This document shows, piece by piece, positions 16,637 to 23,663 of a DNA stretch of 64,000 nt. Position 1 is the first letter of the stretch. Each line of letters begins with the position of its first letter. The position numbers and the translations under genes were made by a program. Below the pieces are notes generated by a model. It searched no databases. It had not been told where the DNA came from and saw nothing but the letters and a program-made list of their open reading frames with translations. The DNA comes from CAVQBJ01 sp963724405 (lineage in GTDB: Bacteria > Actinomycetota > Thermoleophilia > Solirubrobacterales > Solirubrobacteraceae), in assembly GCA_963724405.1 (NCBI GenBank), contig CAVRUQ010000011.1, forward strand, positions 496,001 to 560,000. Direction: 5' to 3'.

Positions 16637-18103
16637 ATGCAGCCATTCGGCAAGAGAGGCTTCACGGCCGGCGCAGTCGCAGCGGCGCTCGGTCTCGCCG
16701 CCTTCGGCGGCAGCCTCGTCACCGCGGGCTCTGCGCTCGCGAACGCCCCCGGCGGCGTGGCCTGCGCGTCCAGCGACGGGAAGATCGACGGTTACGGCTC
16801 GACGTACCAGACAAACGCCCAGACGCTTTGGTTCGGCGCCTACAACAGCGAGATCTGCGGCAATGTTGCGGCCGAGGGCTCGAGCGACCCGACGCCCGCA
16901 AACATGGGTGACTACAACTACCCGGCCGCCGCGAGCGCGAGCCTCACCGGCTCGGGCAACGGCCTGAAGGGCACCAACTGCCGCACGGAGGACTATTGGG
17001 GCACCGACACCCCGTATAGCGAGGCGCAGCTGACGGCGCTCGACGGGGCGCCCGGCAACACGACGCAGTCTTCGCTGGTGCCGACCGGCGGATGCTCGGC
17101 GATCCCGCTGACCGTCCCGCCGTTCGCGCCGAACACGGGGTCGTTCCCGAACCCGAGCGACGCGACGGCCAACCTGATGTCGTTCCCGATCGGCGGCTCG
17201 TCGGTGGCGGTGGAGGTCAACCTGACCGACACGCAGTGCACGGGCACCGGTGGCGCGCCGTCGAGCATCGAGCTCACGGGCGCACAGCTGAGCGCGATCA
17301 TGGGCGGCAGCATCGCCAAGTGGAACGACACGCGCCTCACGACCAACAACCCGGGGCTGGCCGCGTGCAACTTCGCGATCACGCGGGTCGTGCGTCAGGA
17401 TACGTCGGGGACGACGCACATCTTCATGACGTACATGCAGGACGTTGACAACAGCCGCACCGGCGCGACGTGCGCTGCAGGTACGACGTGGGCGTCGTAC
17501 AACGGCTCGGTCAACAACGTCTGGCCGACGGGCACCGGCTGCACAACCCTCACCACCGCGACGACCAGCGGTGGCCAGGCGCTCCTGGCGACGCTGAACT
17601 CGACGCCGGGCGGTATCGGCTACGCCGACCTGTCCGACGCCGTGAACATCACCAGCGGGCTGATCCAGCCCACGATGCAGAACGCCGCGGGCACGTCGTA
17701 CGTCGCCCCGGCGAATGGCCTCGGCGCCAACTGCGACCTGAGCGCGCTCAGCGAGCCGGGCGGCGGTGCCTCCACCGCGATGGTGGGCCTCGTCGCGACC
17801 GACAACTGGGGCTCGGACAACGCCACGGTCAACGGCACGGGTAACCACGACGATGCGAACAACATCGGCACGGTCTACCCGATCTGCGGCCTCACGTACG
17901 ACCTGGTCTACTCGGGTCTGCACGGCGCCGCGGGTACCGGGGCGGTCTCGGCGATGAGCGCGGATCAGCGGCGTACGCTGTACTCGTACATGACGTTCGT
18001 CCTGTCCTCGCTCGGTCAGAGCGTTCTGCCGAACAACAACTACGCCTCGCTGCCGGCCACCTGGCAGCCGGCGATCCTCGCCGGGTTCCAGCACAACTAC
18101 TAG
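16637..18103 (+). CDS. PstS-like phosphate-binding-type secreted protein (orphan)
   Basis: 488 residues with a cleavable signal peptide (about 1-36, ending SALANA) and no lipobox. PBP-type-II landmarks of the PstS family are present: DGYGSTYQ near residue 51 (anion-binding loop), YWGTDTPYSEAQ near 117, MSFPIGGSSVAVEVNL, LSAIMGGSIAKWND, and VVRQDTSGTTHIF, equivalent to the R-x-D-x-SGTT ligand loop. It is longer than usual PstS (about 340-370) because of inserted Thr/Gly-rich loops. No pstC, pstA or pstB genes are nearby, so it may be a surface phosphate-binding or structural PstS-like protein. Ribosome site AGGAGAAG lies before ATG 16637. Upstream GTTCAC arrays suggest phosphate-type regulation. 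Confidence 0.85.
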   Translation: MQPFGKRGFTAGAVAAALGLAAFGGSLVTAGSALANAPGGVACASSDGKIDGYGSTYQTNAQTLWFGAYNSEICGNVAAEGSSDPTPANMGDYNYPAAASASLTGSGNGLKGTNCRTEDYWGTDTPYSEAQLTALDGAPGNTTQSSLVPTGGCSAIPLTVPPFAPNTGSFPNPSDATANLMSFPIGGSSVAVEVNLTDTQCTGTGGAPSSIELTGAQLSAIMGGSIAKWNDTRLTTNNPGLAACNFAITRVVRQDTSGTTHIFMTYMQDVDNSRTGATCAAGTTWASYNGSVNNVWPTGTGCTTLTTATTSGGQALLATLNSTPGGIGYADLSDAVNITSGLIQPTMQNAAGTSYVAPANGLGANCDLSALSEPGGGASTAMVGLVATDNWGSDNATVNGTGNHDDANNIGTVYPICGLTYDLVYSGLHGAAGTGAVSAMSADQRRTLYSYMTFVLSSLGQSVLPNNNYASLPATWQPAILAGFQHNY

Positions 18104-18117
18104 AACCGGGATGGCGT

Positions 18118-19550
18118 TTGCAGCATCCTGACGCATCACGTTGCACAGGGAGGGAGCCGCACCCGCGGCTCCCTCCCCGGCGGCTTTTCGCCGTCCTTCT
18201 GGCCACGGCCACGCTGGCGGCTGGTCCCGCGGCGGTCGCCGCCCGGGCGGCGACCTACACGGCCACCGGCACGGCCTCGCTGATCGCGGCCGTCCAGCAG
18301 GCGGACGCGCAGTCCGGGTCGAACACGATCGAGCTGAGCGCCGGCACCTACTCGCCGAGCTCCACGCTCTCGCTGCGCGGCGACGTGGCCATCACCGGTC
18401 CCGCCGAGCGCGGCCTGACGATCTCTGGCGCCGCCGAGGCGCCAGGAACCGACCTCTTCGACGTGCTCGCCGGGGCTCAGGCCACCTTCGTCAACGTCGC
18501 GGCGAGCGCCGCCGGGTATCAGAACCAGGGCGCGGCGATCGACGACAGCGGCACGGTGGAGCTCGACAACTCCACGCTCTCGGGCAACGACGGCCCGTCG
18601 CTGCTCGTGCAGCCCAATGCCAGCGCGACCGTGCGCAACTCGACGCTCTCGTGGGGCCTGGAGGAGGGACTGGTCGATCACGGCAGCGCGACGCTCGTCA
18701 ACTCGACCGTTGCCGACAACGGCGTCGAGGGGATCGACGACCGTTCGGGCCGGCTGTCTCTCGTCAACACGATCGTGGCCGGCAACGGCGGCCACGACTG
18801 CTCGCTCCCGGCGAGTGCTTCTGACGCCAGCCTCGACGGCGACGGCACGTGCGGGGTGGGTGCGCTCGGCGCCACCGACCCGCAGCTCGGCAACCTGGTC
18901 TGGAACGGGGGGCCGACGCTGACGCAGGCCCCCGCCCCCGGCAGCCCGGTCGTCGGGCGCCGGTGACGCCGGCCAGTGCCCGGACGTCGATCAGCGCTAT
19001 GCGCCTCGTCCGCCCGGGCGCTGTGACATCGGCGCCTACCAGACCGGTTCGGCTCCGGGCCCCGGCGCTCCCGGCGGCGCGCCGTCTGGTCCGGGCCAAG
19101 CGGGGACGGGGTCGGCCGGTGGCTCGCCCTCCCCGGGCGGCGGGCGAGCCCCCGCCGGGTCGACGACGCCGCCAGTATCGAAGCGGCGGGTCACCGGGGC
19201 CGTGGGGCGGGGAACCATCCGCGGGCGGCGGCACACATCGATCAGCTTCGTCCTGGACGCCCACGTCGCGTCGCCCCACGGCAGCCTCGCCTACCGAGAC
19301 AGGGGGGGGCGCGTCTGGCTGCGCTCGGCCACTATCTCCTCCGTCCGGGTGGATCGCCGCCCGCGGTCGGCTGACGCTCGCCGGTGTGGGGCTGAACGCC
19401 GCCCAGCGGCGACGCGTCCGCTTCGCCGCGACGATCACCGAAGCGGGGCGCGTGCGCACCCTGAGGCTGCGTCTCTCATCCGGATACGACGGCGGCGGTC
19501 GCCTGGCCAGCGGCACGCTCACCGACACCGAGAGCCCAACCGGCGGCTGA
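18118..19550 (+). pseudogene. Frameshifted beta-helix (choice-of-anchor Q) secreted protein
   Basis: The first 280 codons encode a signal-like segment (LFAVLLATATLAAGPAAVAA) and a right-handed beta-helix (repeats such as LDNSTLSGN, LVNSTVADN, LVNTIVAGN) homologous to the genes at 23664 and 29163. That frame stops at 18966, just before the family's closing motif, but the motif continues one frame away as CPDVDQR...RCDIGAYQTG (from 18965). One extra G in the GGG at 18955-18957 explains it. A second shift near 19355-19370 moves the coding frame again to RLTLAGVGLN...LRLSSGYDGG, ending 19550. There is also no in-frame ATG/GTG/TTG between the terminator hairpin and the signal peptide; the only candidate is TTG 18118. 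It is a decayed gene or one hit by indel errors. Confidence 0.75.
18148..18177 (+). terminator. Perfect 13-bp terminator hairpin after PstS-like gene
   Basis: GGGAGGGAGCCGC (18148-18160) pairs exactly with 18165-18177 across a 4-nt loop, followed by a short T-run (TTTT near 18185). It lies 45 nt after the PstS-like stop and inside the apparent 5' end of the next, frameshifted beta-helix gene. Confidence 0.8.
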
Positions 19551-19571
19551 CCGTCGACCTTGGAGACCTCG

Positions 19572-19615
19572 GTTTACGTTTTGTTTCTGAGTCGTGAACA
19601 AGTCGCTGAACGTTG
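19572..19615 (+). promoter_or_regulatory. Four-unit 11-bp operator array (forward, forward, inverted, inverted)
   Basis: Units start at 19572 (GTTTACG), 19583 (GTTTCTG), 19594 (GTGAACA) and 19605 (GCTGAAC), each exactly 11 bp apart. The last two read GTTCAC and GTTCAG on the other strand, so the array is two forward plus two inverted half-sites. TACAAA at 19638 could be the -10 element. The array sits about 85 bp before the start of the lipoprotein gene. Confidence 0.58.
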
Positions 19616-19698
19616 GCGCGGCGCGGCACCCTTCCGGTACAAAGCCCGACTCGTCTCGCATTGAGCGCCCGCCTTCACGAACCGCAAGGAGACCGCAC

Positions 19699-21117
19699 AT
19701 GAACCCCCGTCCCGATGAGGCGCAGCCGCGTGGCCGCGCAGCGCGGTTCGCCGTAACCGCGGCCGCGGCCGCGGCTGCCCTGGCTCTGGCGAGTTGCGGC
19801 GGAGGGGGGCCGACCGCCACCGTCACCGTCCACGACGCCTCGGGGTCAACCGCAGCGACGGCCGCGGCCCCCGGCGCCGCCGCGCACGTCGCGGCGGCGG
19901 GGACGACCGGCGCCGCGTCGGCCTCCCCGCGGGCGACGCCGGCGGCGACCGACCCGACGACGCCGGCGGAGGTGGCCGCGGCGAACCCGGTACATCCGAG
20001 CCTGGCCCGGCTGCCGGTGAGCGGCGGCCCGCTCACGGTCGTCGTCGACGAGCCGAGCGGCCCGTTCGGCCAGCAGAATCAGCTCATCCGCCAGGGCGCG
20101 GAGGCCGCCGTGGATGTGCTCAACACTCACGGCGGGGTGGCCCACCACGCCGTGCGCGTCGTGGCCGAGCCACTCGACGGGCTCTCGCCGGCCGCCGTGC
20201 AGCAACGCCTGCACGCCGCGGGAGCCAACACGGTCCTCGTGCTGCCGTGTGACACGGACTCCCAGGCCAGCCTGGCCGCCGGCGCCTCCTCCTCCGGGAC
20301 GCTGATGCTCGCCCCTTGCGACGCCGACGCGTCGCTCGCGCAGCGCCTTCGCACGTACTGGCCGATCGGCATGAGCGGCAGCGACGAAGCCGAGGGCCTC
20401 GTCCACTACATGACCAGGGAGGGCTTCGGGCGCGTGTTCATCGTCAACGTCAGCGGTCTGACGTACGCGACGACGATGACCAGCTATGTGGAGGCGGACC
20501 TGAAGGCGGCCGGCATCTCGATCGTGGGATCGACCACCGTGCCGGCGAGTCTCGGCGGCGCCGATGCGGCGCGCGTCCTGAACGCGGTCAAGTCGGCGAA
20601 GCCCGCGAGCCTGTTCACCGCGCTCCCGCCGCCCCAGTTCGACCGCCTCGGCGCCGCGCTGGCGAACGGCGGCCAGCAGGCGGTCTATCTGTTCGGGACG
20701 GCCGTGATGGACACGCCGCTGACGCTGTCGAGCCCCGGCAGCTCGGCACTCGAGGGCACGACCTTCACCACGTACGGCTTCGCGCGACAGAATGCCGAGG
20801 CGGCGGCCTTCGAGCGCGACTACAAGCAGCGCTTCGGCCGGCAGCCGGTGGGGGCCTTCCCGGGCCTGGGCTTCGAGACGATGGGCCTGCTCGAGGAGGC
20901 GATCGCCAAGGCGCACTCGACGTCGCCGGCGGCGCTGCAGCAGGCGATGATCGGCGGCTTGAAGGACAACGGGGTGGCGCTCTTCCCGCGCTCCTACGTC
21001 AGCCCGACCAACCACAACCCGGCGACGACGGTCAGTGTCGAGAAGGTCAACGCGGGGATCTTCCTGCCGCTGCTGACCACCGAGCCGAACGGCAGTCCGC
21101 CCCCGCCGCTTCCGTAG
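19699..21117 (+). CDS. Type-I periplasmic-binding lipoprotein (ABC/Leu-Ile-Val-like)
   Basis: 472 residues. The signal peptide ends in a lipobox (LALASC, Cys about residue 33), followed by a long Ala/Thr/Pro linker. The ligand-binding core starts near 105 and shows the Peripla_BP_6 pattern: a first lobe with NQLIRQGAEAAVDVLN, the crossover VFIVNVSGLTYATTMTSYVE, and EGTTFTTYGFARQNAEAAAFERDYKQRFGRQP near the C-terminal lobe. Ligand is unknown (amino acids or amides are typical). No permease or ATPase genes are nearby. ATG 19699 has AAGGAGA before it; an upstream GTG at 19594 is rejected because it lies in the operator array. Convergent with ftsH. Confidence 0.88.
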   Translation: MNPRPDEAQPRGRAARFAVTAAAAAAALALASCGGGGPTATVTVHDASGSTAATAAAPGAAAHVAAAGTTGAASASPRATPAATDPTTPAEVAAANPVHPSLARLPVSGGPLTVVVDEPSGPFGQQNQLIRQGAEAAVDVLNTHGGVAHHAVRVVAEPLDGLSPAAVQQRLHAAGANTVLVLPCDTDSQASLAAGASSSGTLMLAPCDADASLAQRLRTYWPIGMSGSDEAEGLVHYMTREGFGRVFIVNVSGLTYATTMTSYVEADLKAAGISIVGSTTVPASLGGADAARVLNAVKSAKPASLFTALPPPQFDRLGAALANGGQQAVYLFGTAVMDTPLTLSSPGSSALEGTTFTTYGFARQNAEAAAFERDYKQRFGRQPVGAFPGLGFETMGLLEEAIAKAHSTSPAALQQAMIGGLKDNGVALFPRSYVSPTNHNPATTVSVEKVNAGIFLPLLTTEPNGSPPPPLP

Positions 21118-21128
21118 CGCAAGCGACC

Positions 21129-21159
21129 GGGCCGGCGGGCGCGCGCAGCTCGCCGGCCC
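21129..21159. terminator. Bidirectional hairpin between lipoprotein gene and ftsH
   Basis: GGGCCGGCG (21129-21137) pairs with CGCCGGCCC (21151-21159), with possible outer pairing of GCGACC and GGTCGC. It lies in the 57-bp gap between convergent genes, so it could end both transcripts. Confidence 0.45.
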
Positions 21160-21174
21160 GAGACGCGCGGTCGC

Positions 21175-23166
21175 TCAGCGCGTCTCGAAGTCGATGATCG
21201 TCGTGTCCTCCTCGGGCCCGCTGCCGTTGGAGCGCAGCTGCACGTTGTCGGGGAGGCGGCCGCGGAGGCGGACGAGCTCGTTGCCCCACGGCTGGACGGC
21301 CGCGAGGTAGACCTCGAGTGCCGGCCCGCTGAGCGTCTCCTGGACGACGAGTGCGTTGGCCAGCCCATCGAGGACCTCGGCGTTCACGTCGAGGATCTGG
21401 CGCGCCGTCTCCTCGGCGTCGCGCACGAGGCGAGTCGTCTCGCGGTCGACGAGCTCGAGCGTGCCCGCCGACACGTGCCCGAGCTGGGTGGTCTGCCTGG
21501 AGATGAAGACCTCGTCCGGCGCGGCGCTGACGGCGATCGGCCCGATCGCCTCGCTCATTCCGTACACGGCCACCATCGAGTGGGCGACCACGGTCGCCTC
21601 TTCGAGGTCGTTGTCCGAGCCGGTCGAGAGCATGCCGAACACGTACTCCTCCGCGGCGACCCCGGCCATCGCCGTGATCATGTTCCGGGTGAGGTCGAGG
21701 TGGGTGAGTGAGGTCTTGTCCTGGCTCGCGTAGACCGTCGCGCCTCCTCGGCCACGGCCGCGTGCGACCACGCTGACCTTCTGCAGGGCGGCCGCGTTGC
21801 CGATGGCGTAGGCGACGATCGCGTGGCCGGACTCGTGGATGGCGATCCGCCACAGCTCGTCGCGGCTGAGGATATGGCTCTTGCGCGCCGGACCGGACAG
21901 CACGCGGTCGACCGCCTCCTCGAGCTCGGGCTGCTCGATCAGGTCCTTGCCCGCGCGCACGGTCAGCAGCGCCGCCTCGTTGATGATGTTCGCGAGGTCG
22001 GCCCCGGTGAAGCCCGGCGTCTGGTGGGCGAGGGCCATGAGATCGGCGTTCGGCGACACCGGCGTCTTGGAGGCGTGCAACGCGAGGATCTCGGCCCGCC
22101 CGTGCACGTCGGGCACGTCGACGACGACCTGGCGGTCGAAGCGTCCCGGGCGCAGGAGCGCGCTGTCGAGGATGTCGGGTCGGTTCGTGGCCGCCATCAC
22201 CACGACGCCCGCCTCGGCGCCGAAGCCATCCATCTCGACGAGCATCTGGTTGAGCGTCTGCTCACGCTCGTCGTGGCCCTGGCCCTGGCCGGAACCGCGC
22301 TGGCGCCCGACGCCATCGAGCTCGTCCACGAAGATGATCGCGGGCGCCATCTCGCGGGCCTGGCGGAACAGGTCGCGCACGCGGGCGGCCCCCACGCCGA
22401 CCAGCGACTCGACGAACTCCGAGCCGGCGAGCGAGAAGAAGTTGGCCGCGGCCTCGCCGGCCACGGCCCGGGCGAGCAGCGTCTTGCCGGTGCCGGGGGG
22501 ACCGGTGAGCAGGACGCCCTTCGGGGCGCGGGCGCCGAGGCGTGCGTAGCGGCCCGGGTTCTCCAGGAAGTCGCAGACCTCGCGCAGCTCGACGAGCGCC
22601 TCCGGAGCGCCGGCCACGTCGGCGAACGTGAAGTGGACGTCGCCGGGCTTCTGGCCTCGCCCGGTCCACTTCGAGAACGCGGCGAACGCCCCGCCCTGGT
22701 CGCGGGTGAGCGTCATGAAGAACGCGAACAGCGTGACCAGGATGAGGATCGGCAGCAGGAACTGGATGATGATCCGCAGCGTCGCCTGCCCCGTCTGCGG
22801 GTCGACGGTCGTGTTGACGTTGTGGTGCTGCAGGTTCACGAGAAGCTGACCGGTGTAGCTGTCCGAGTGCGGGTAGGTGGCCCACACCTGCGTCCCGGCC
22901 ACGGTGTGCAGCTCCAGCCGCGCATCCTGATCGAGGAGCGTCGCCGAGGTGGCGGCGTTGTGGGCGATGAGCGATTGGGCGCTGGTCAGGCTCACCTGCG
23001 ATCCGGGCGAGTGCGGAGCGATCAACCCCAGGCCGACGAAGAAGATCACCAGGAGGAGCGCCGCCGTCGTGGCCAGGCCGGTGAGCAGCGGCTTCGTGAG
23101 CATGAGCTCGCCAAGCGCGCTGAGGAACACGCGGAACGACTGAAGCCAGGTACGAACTTTGGACAT
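21175..23166 (-). CDS. ftsH: FtsH ATP-dependent membrane zinc metalloprotease
   Basis: 663 residues with the full FtsH architecture: membrane helix 26-49, extracytoplasmic domain to about 130, second helix 132-153, AAA+ module with Walker A GPPGTGKT (222-229), Walker B IIFVDELD (277-284), second region of homology TNRPDILDSALLRPGRFDR, then the peptidase domain with HESGH (444-448) and a third zinc ligand at Asp520. It degrades membrane and regulatory proteins. An odd point: the pore loop reads SLVGVGA where FtsH normally has FVGVGA, so the substrate-gripping aromatic residue is Leu255. It lacks the long acidic C-tail of many actinobacterial FtsH. It may be a secondary copy. Confidence 0.97.
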   Translation of the reverse strand: MSKVRTWLQSFRVFLSALGELMLTKPLLTGLATTAALLLVIFFVGLGLIAPHSPGSQVSLTSAQSLIAHNAATSATLLDQDARLELHTVAGTQVWATYPHSDSYTGQLLVNLQHHNVNTTVDPQTGQATLRIIIQFLLPILILVTLFAFFMTLTRDQGGAFAAFSKWTGRGQKPGDVHFTFADVAGAPEALVELREVCDFLENPGRYARLGARAPKGVLLTGPPGTGKTLLARAVAGEAAANFFSLAGSEFVESLVGVGAARVRDLFRQAREMAPAIIFVDELDGVGRQRGSGQGQGHDEREQTLNQMLVEMDGFGAEAGVVVMAATNRPDILDSALLRPGRFDRQVVVDVPDVHGRAEILALHASKTPVSPNADLMALAHQTPGFTGADLANIINEAALLTVRAGKDLIEQPELEEAVDRVLSGPARKSHILSRDELWRIAIHESGHAIVAYAIGNAAALQKVSVVARGRGRGGATVYASQDKTSLTHLDLTRNMITAMAGVAAEEYVFGMLSTGSDNDLEEATVVAHSMVAVYGMSEAIGPIAVSAAPDEVFISRQTTQLGHVSAGTLELVDRETTRLVRDAEETARQILDVNAEVLDGLANALVVQETLSGPALEVYLAAVQPWGNELVRLRGRLPDNVQLRSNGSGPEEDTTIIDFETR

Positions 23167-23256
23167 GGGCGCCTCGTGTTTCGTGATCGGAGCAGTGGAC
23201 TTGCGGCCGCCGGGCAGCGACCAGCGGTGCGCGCGAGCGCCCGCACTGGCGGGCAG

Positions 23257-23288
23257 TCTCTACCACCGGCGATCGGCCGTGGTAGAGA
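23257..23288 (-). promoter_or_regulatory. Inverted repeat upstream of ftsH
   Basis: TCTCTACCAC (23257-23266) is repeated inverted at 23279-23288 around a 12-nt palindromic-looking centre (CGGCGATCGGCC). It lies 91-122 nt before the ftsH start. It could be an operator for a dimeric regulator or a leader hairpin; the sequence alone does not decide. Confidence 0.45.
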
Positions 23289-23373
23289 TTTGGTGAATGT
23301 GCATCGCCGGCCGGACGCCATGCGAGCCCAGACGACCGACATCGGACGGACGGCAAAGGGGCTAGGGGCGAGC

Positions 23374-23417
23374 GTTACGAAGACGTGAGCACGATGTGAA
23401 CTAAACGTGTAAACGCG
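23374..23417 (+). promoter_or_regulatory. Four-unit 11-bp half-site array between ftsH and beta-helix gene
   Basis: Units start at 23374 (GTTACGA), 23385 (GTGAGCA), 23396 (GTGAACT) and 23407 (GTGTAAA), each 11 bp apart. The last three are the reverse complement type (GTTCAC on the opposite strand). It may serve ftsH, the beta-helix gene, or both. Confidence 0.5.
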
Positions 23418-23500
23418 GCCGAAGTGTCCGATGCGCGCCGATGCATTGGTGGATCAGCTACGGCGCCGGCGGGCAACCCGCAGTGCCGTAAGCGCGACCT

Positions 23501-23537
23501 GTTCACAGCCGCGTGACCAAGCCGTGAACCCTTCACC
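23501..23537 (+). promoter_or_regulatory. Second half-site cluster before beta-helix gene
   Basis: GTTCACA (23501), GTGACCA (23513), GTGAACC (23524) and CTTCACC (23531). GATAGA at 23555-23560 lies 21 bp past the third unit and could be the -10 element of the beta-helix gene. Confidence 0.43.
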
Positions 23538-23663
23538 TGGAGGACTCGGCAGTTGATAGAACGCCGACCGGCACGTGTCGGAGGGCCGCCGTACAGGCCG
23601 CGCGACGCACGGCCGGTACACCTGCAGCTATCGCTTACGACCACACTCCACCCGGGGGTATCA

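Noticed and set aside
19302..19309. Run of eight G as the cause of the second frameshift in the broken beta-helix gene
   Set aside because: The protein-like frame reads straight through this run (AYRDRGGRVWLRSATIS); the shift occurs about 50-65 nt further on.
19594..19698. Upstream GTG start extending the binding lipoprotein
   Set aside because: It would put coding sequence through the 11-bp operator array and place about 35 residues before a normal lipoprotein signal; ATG 19699 has a good ribosome site.
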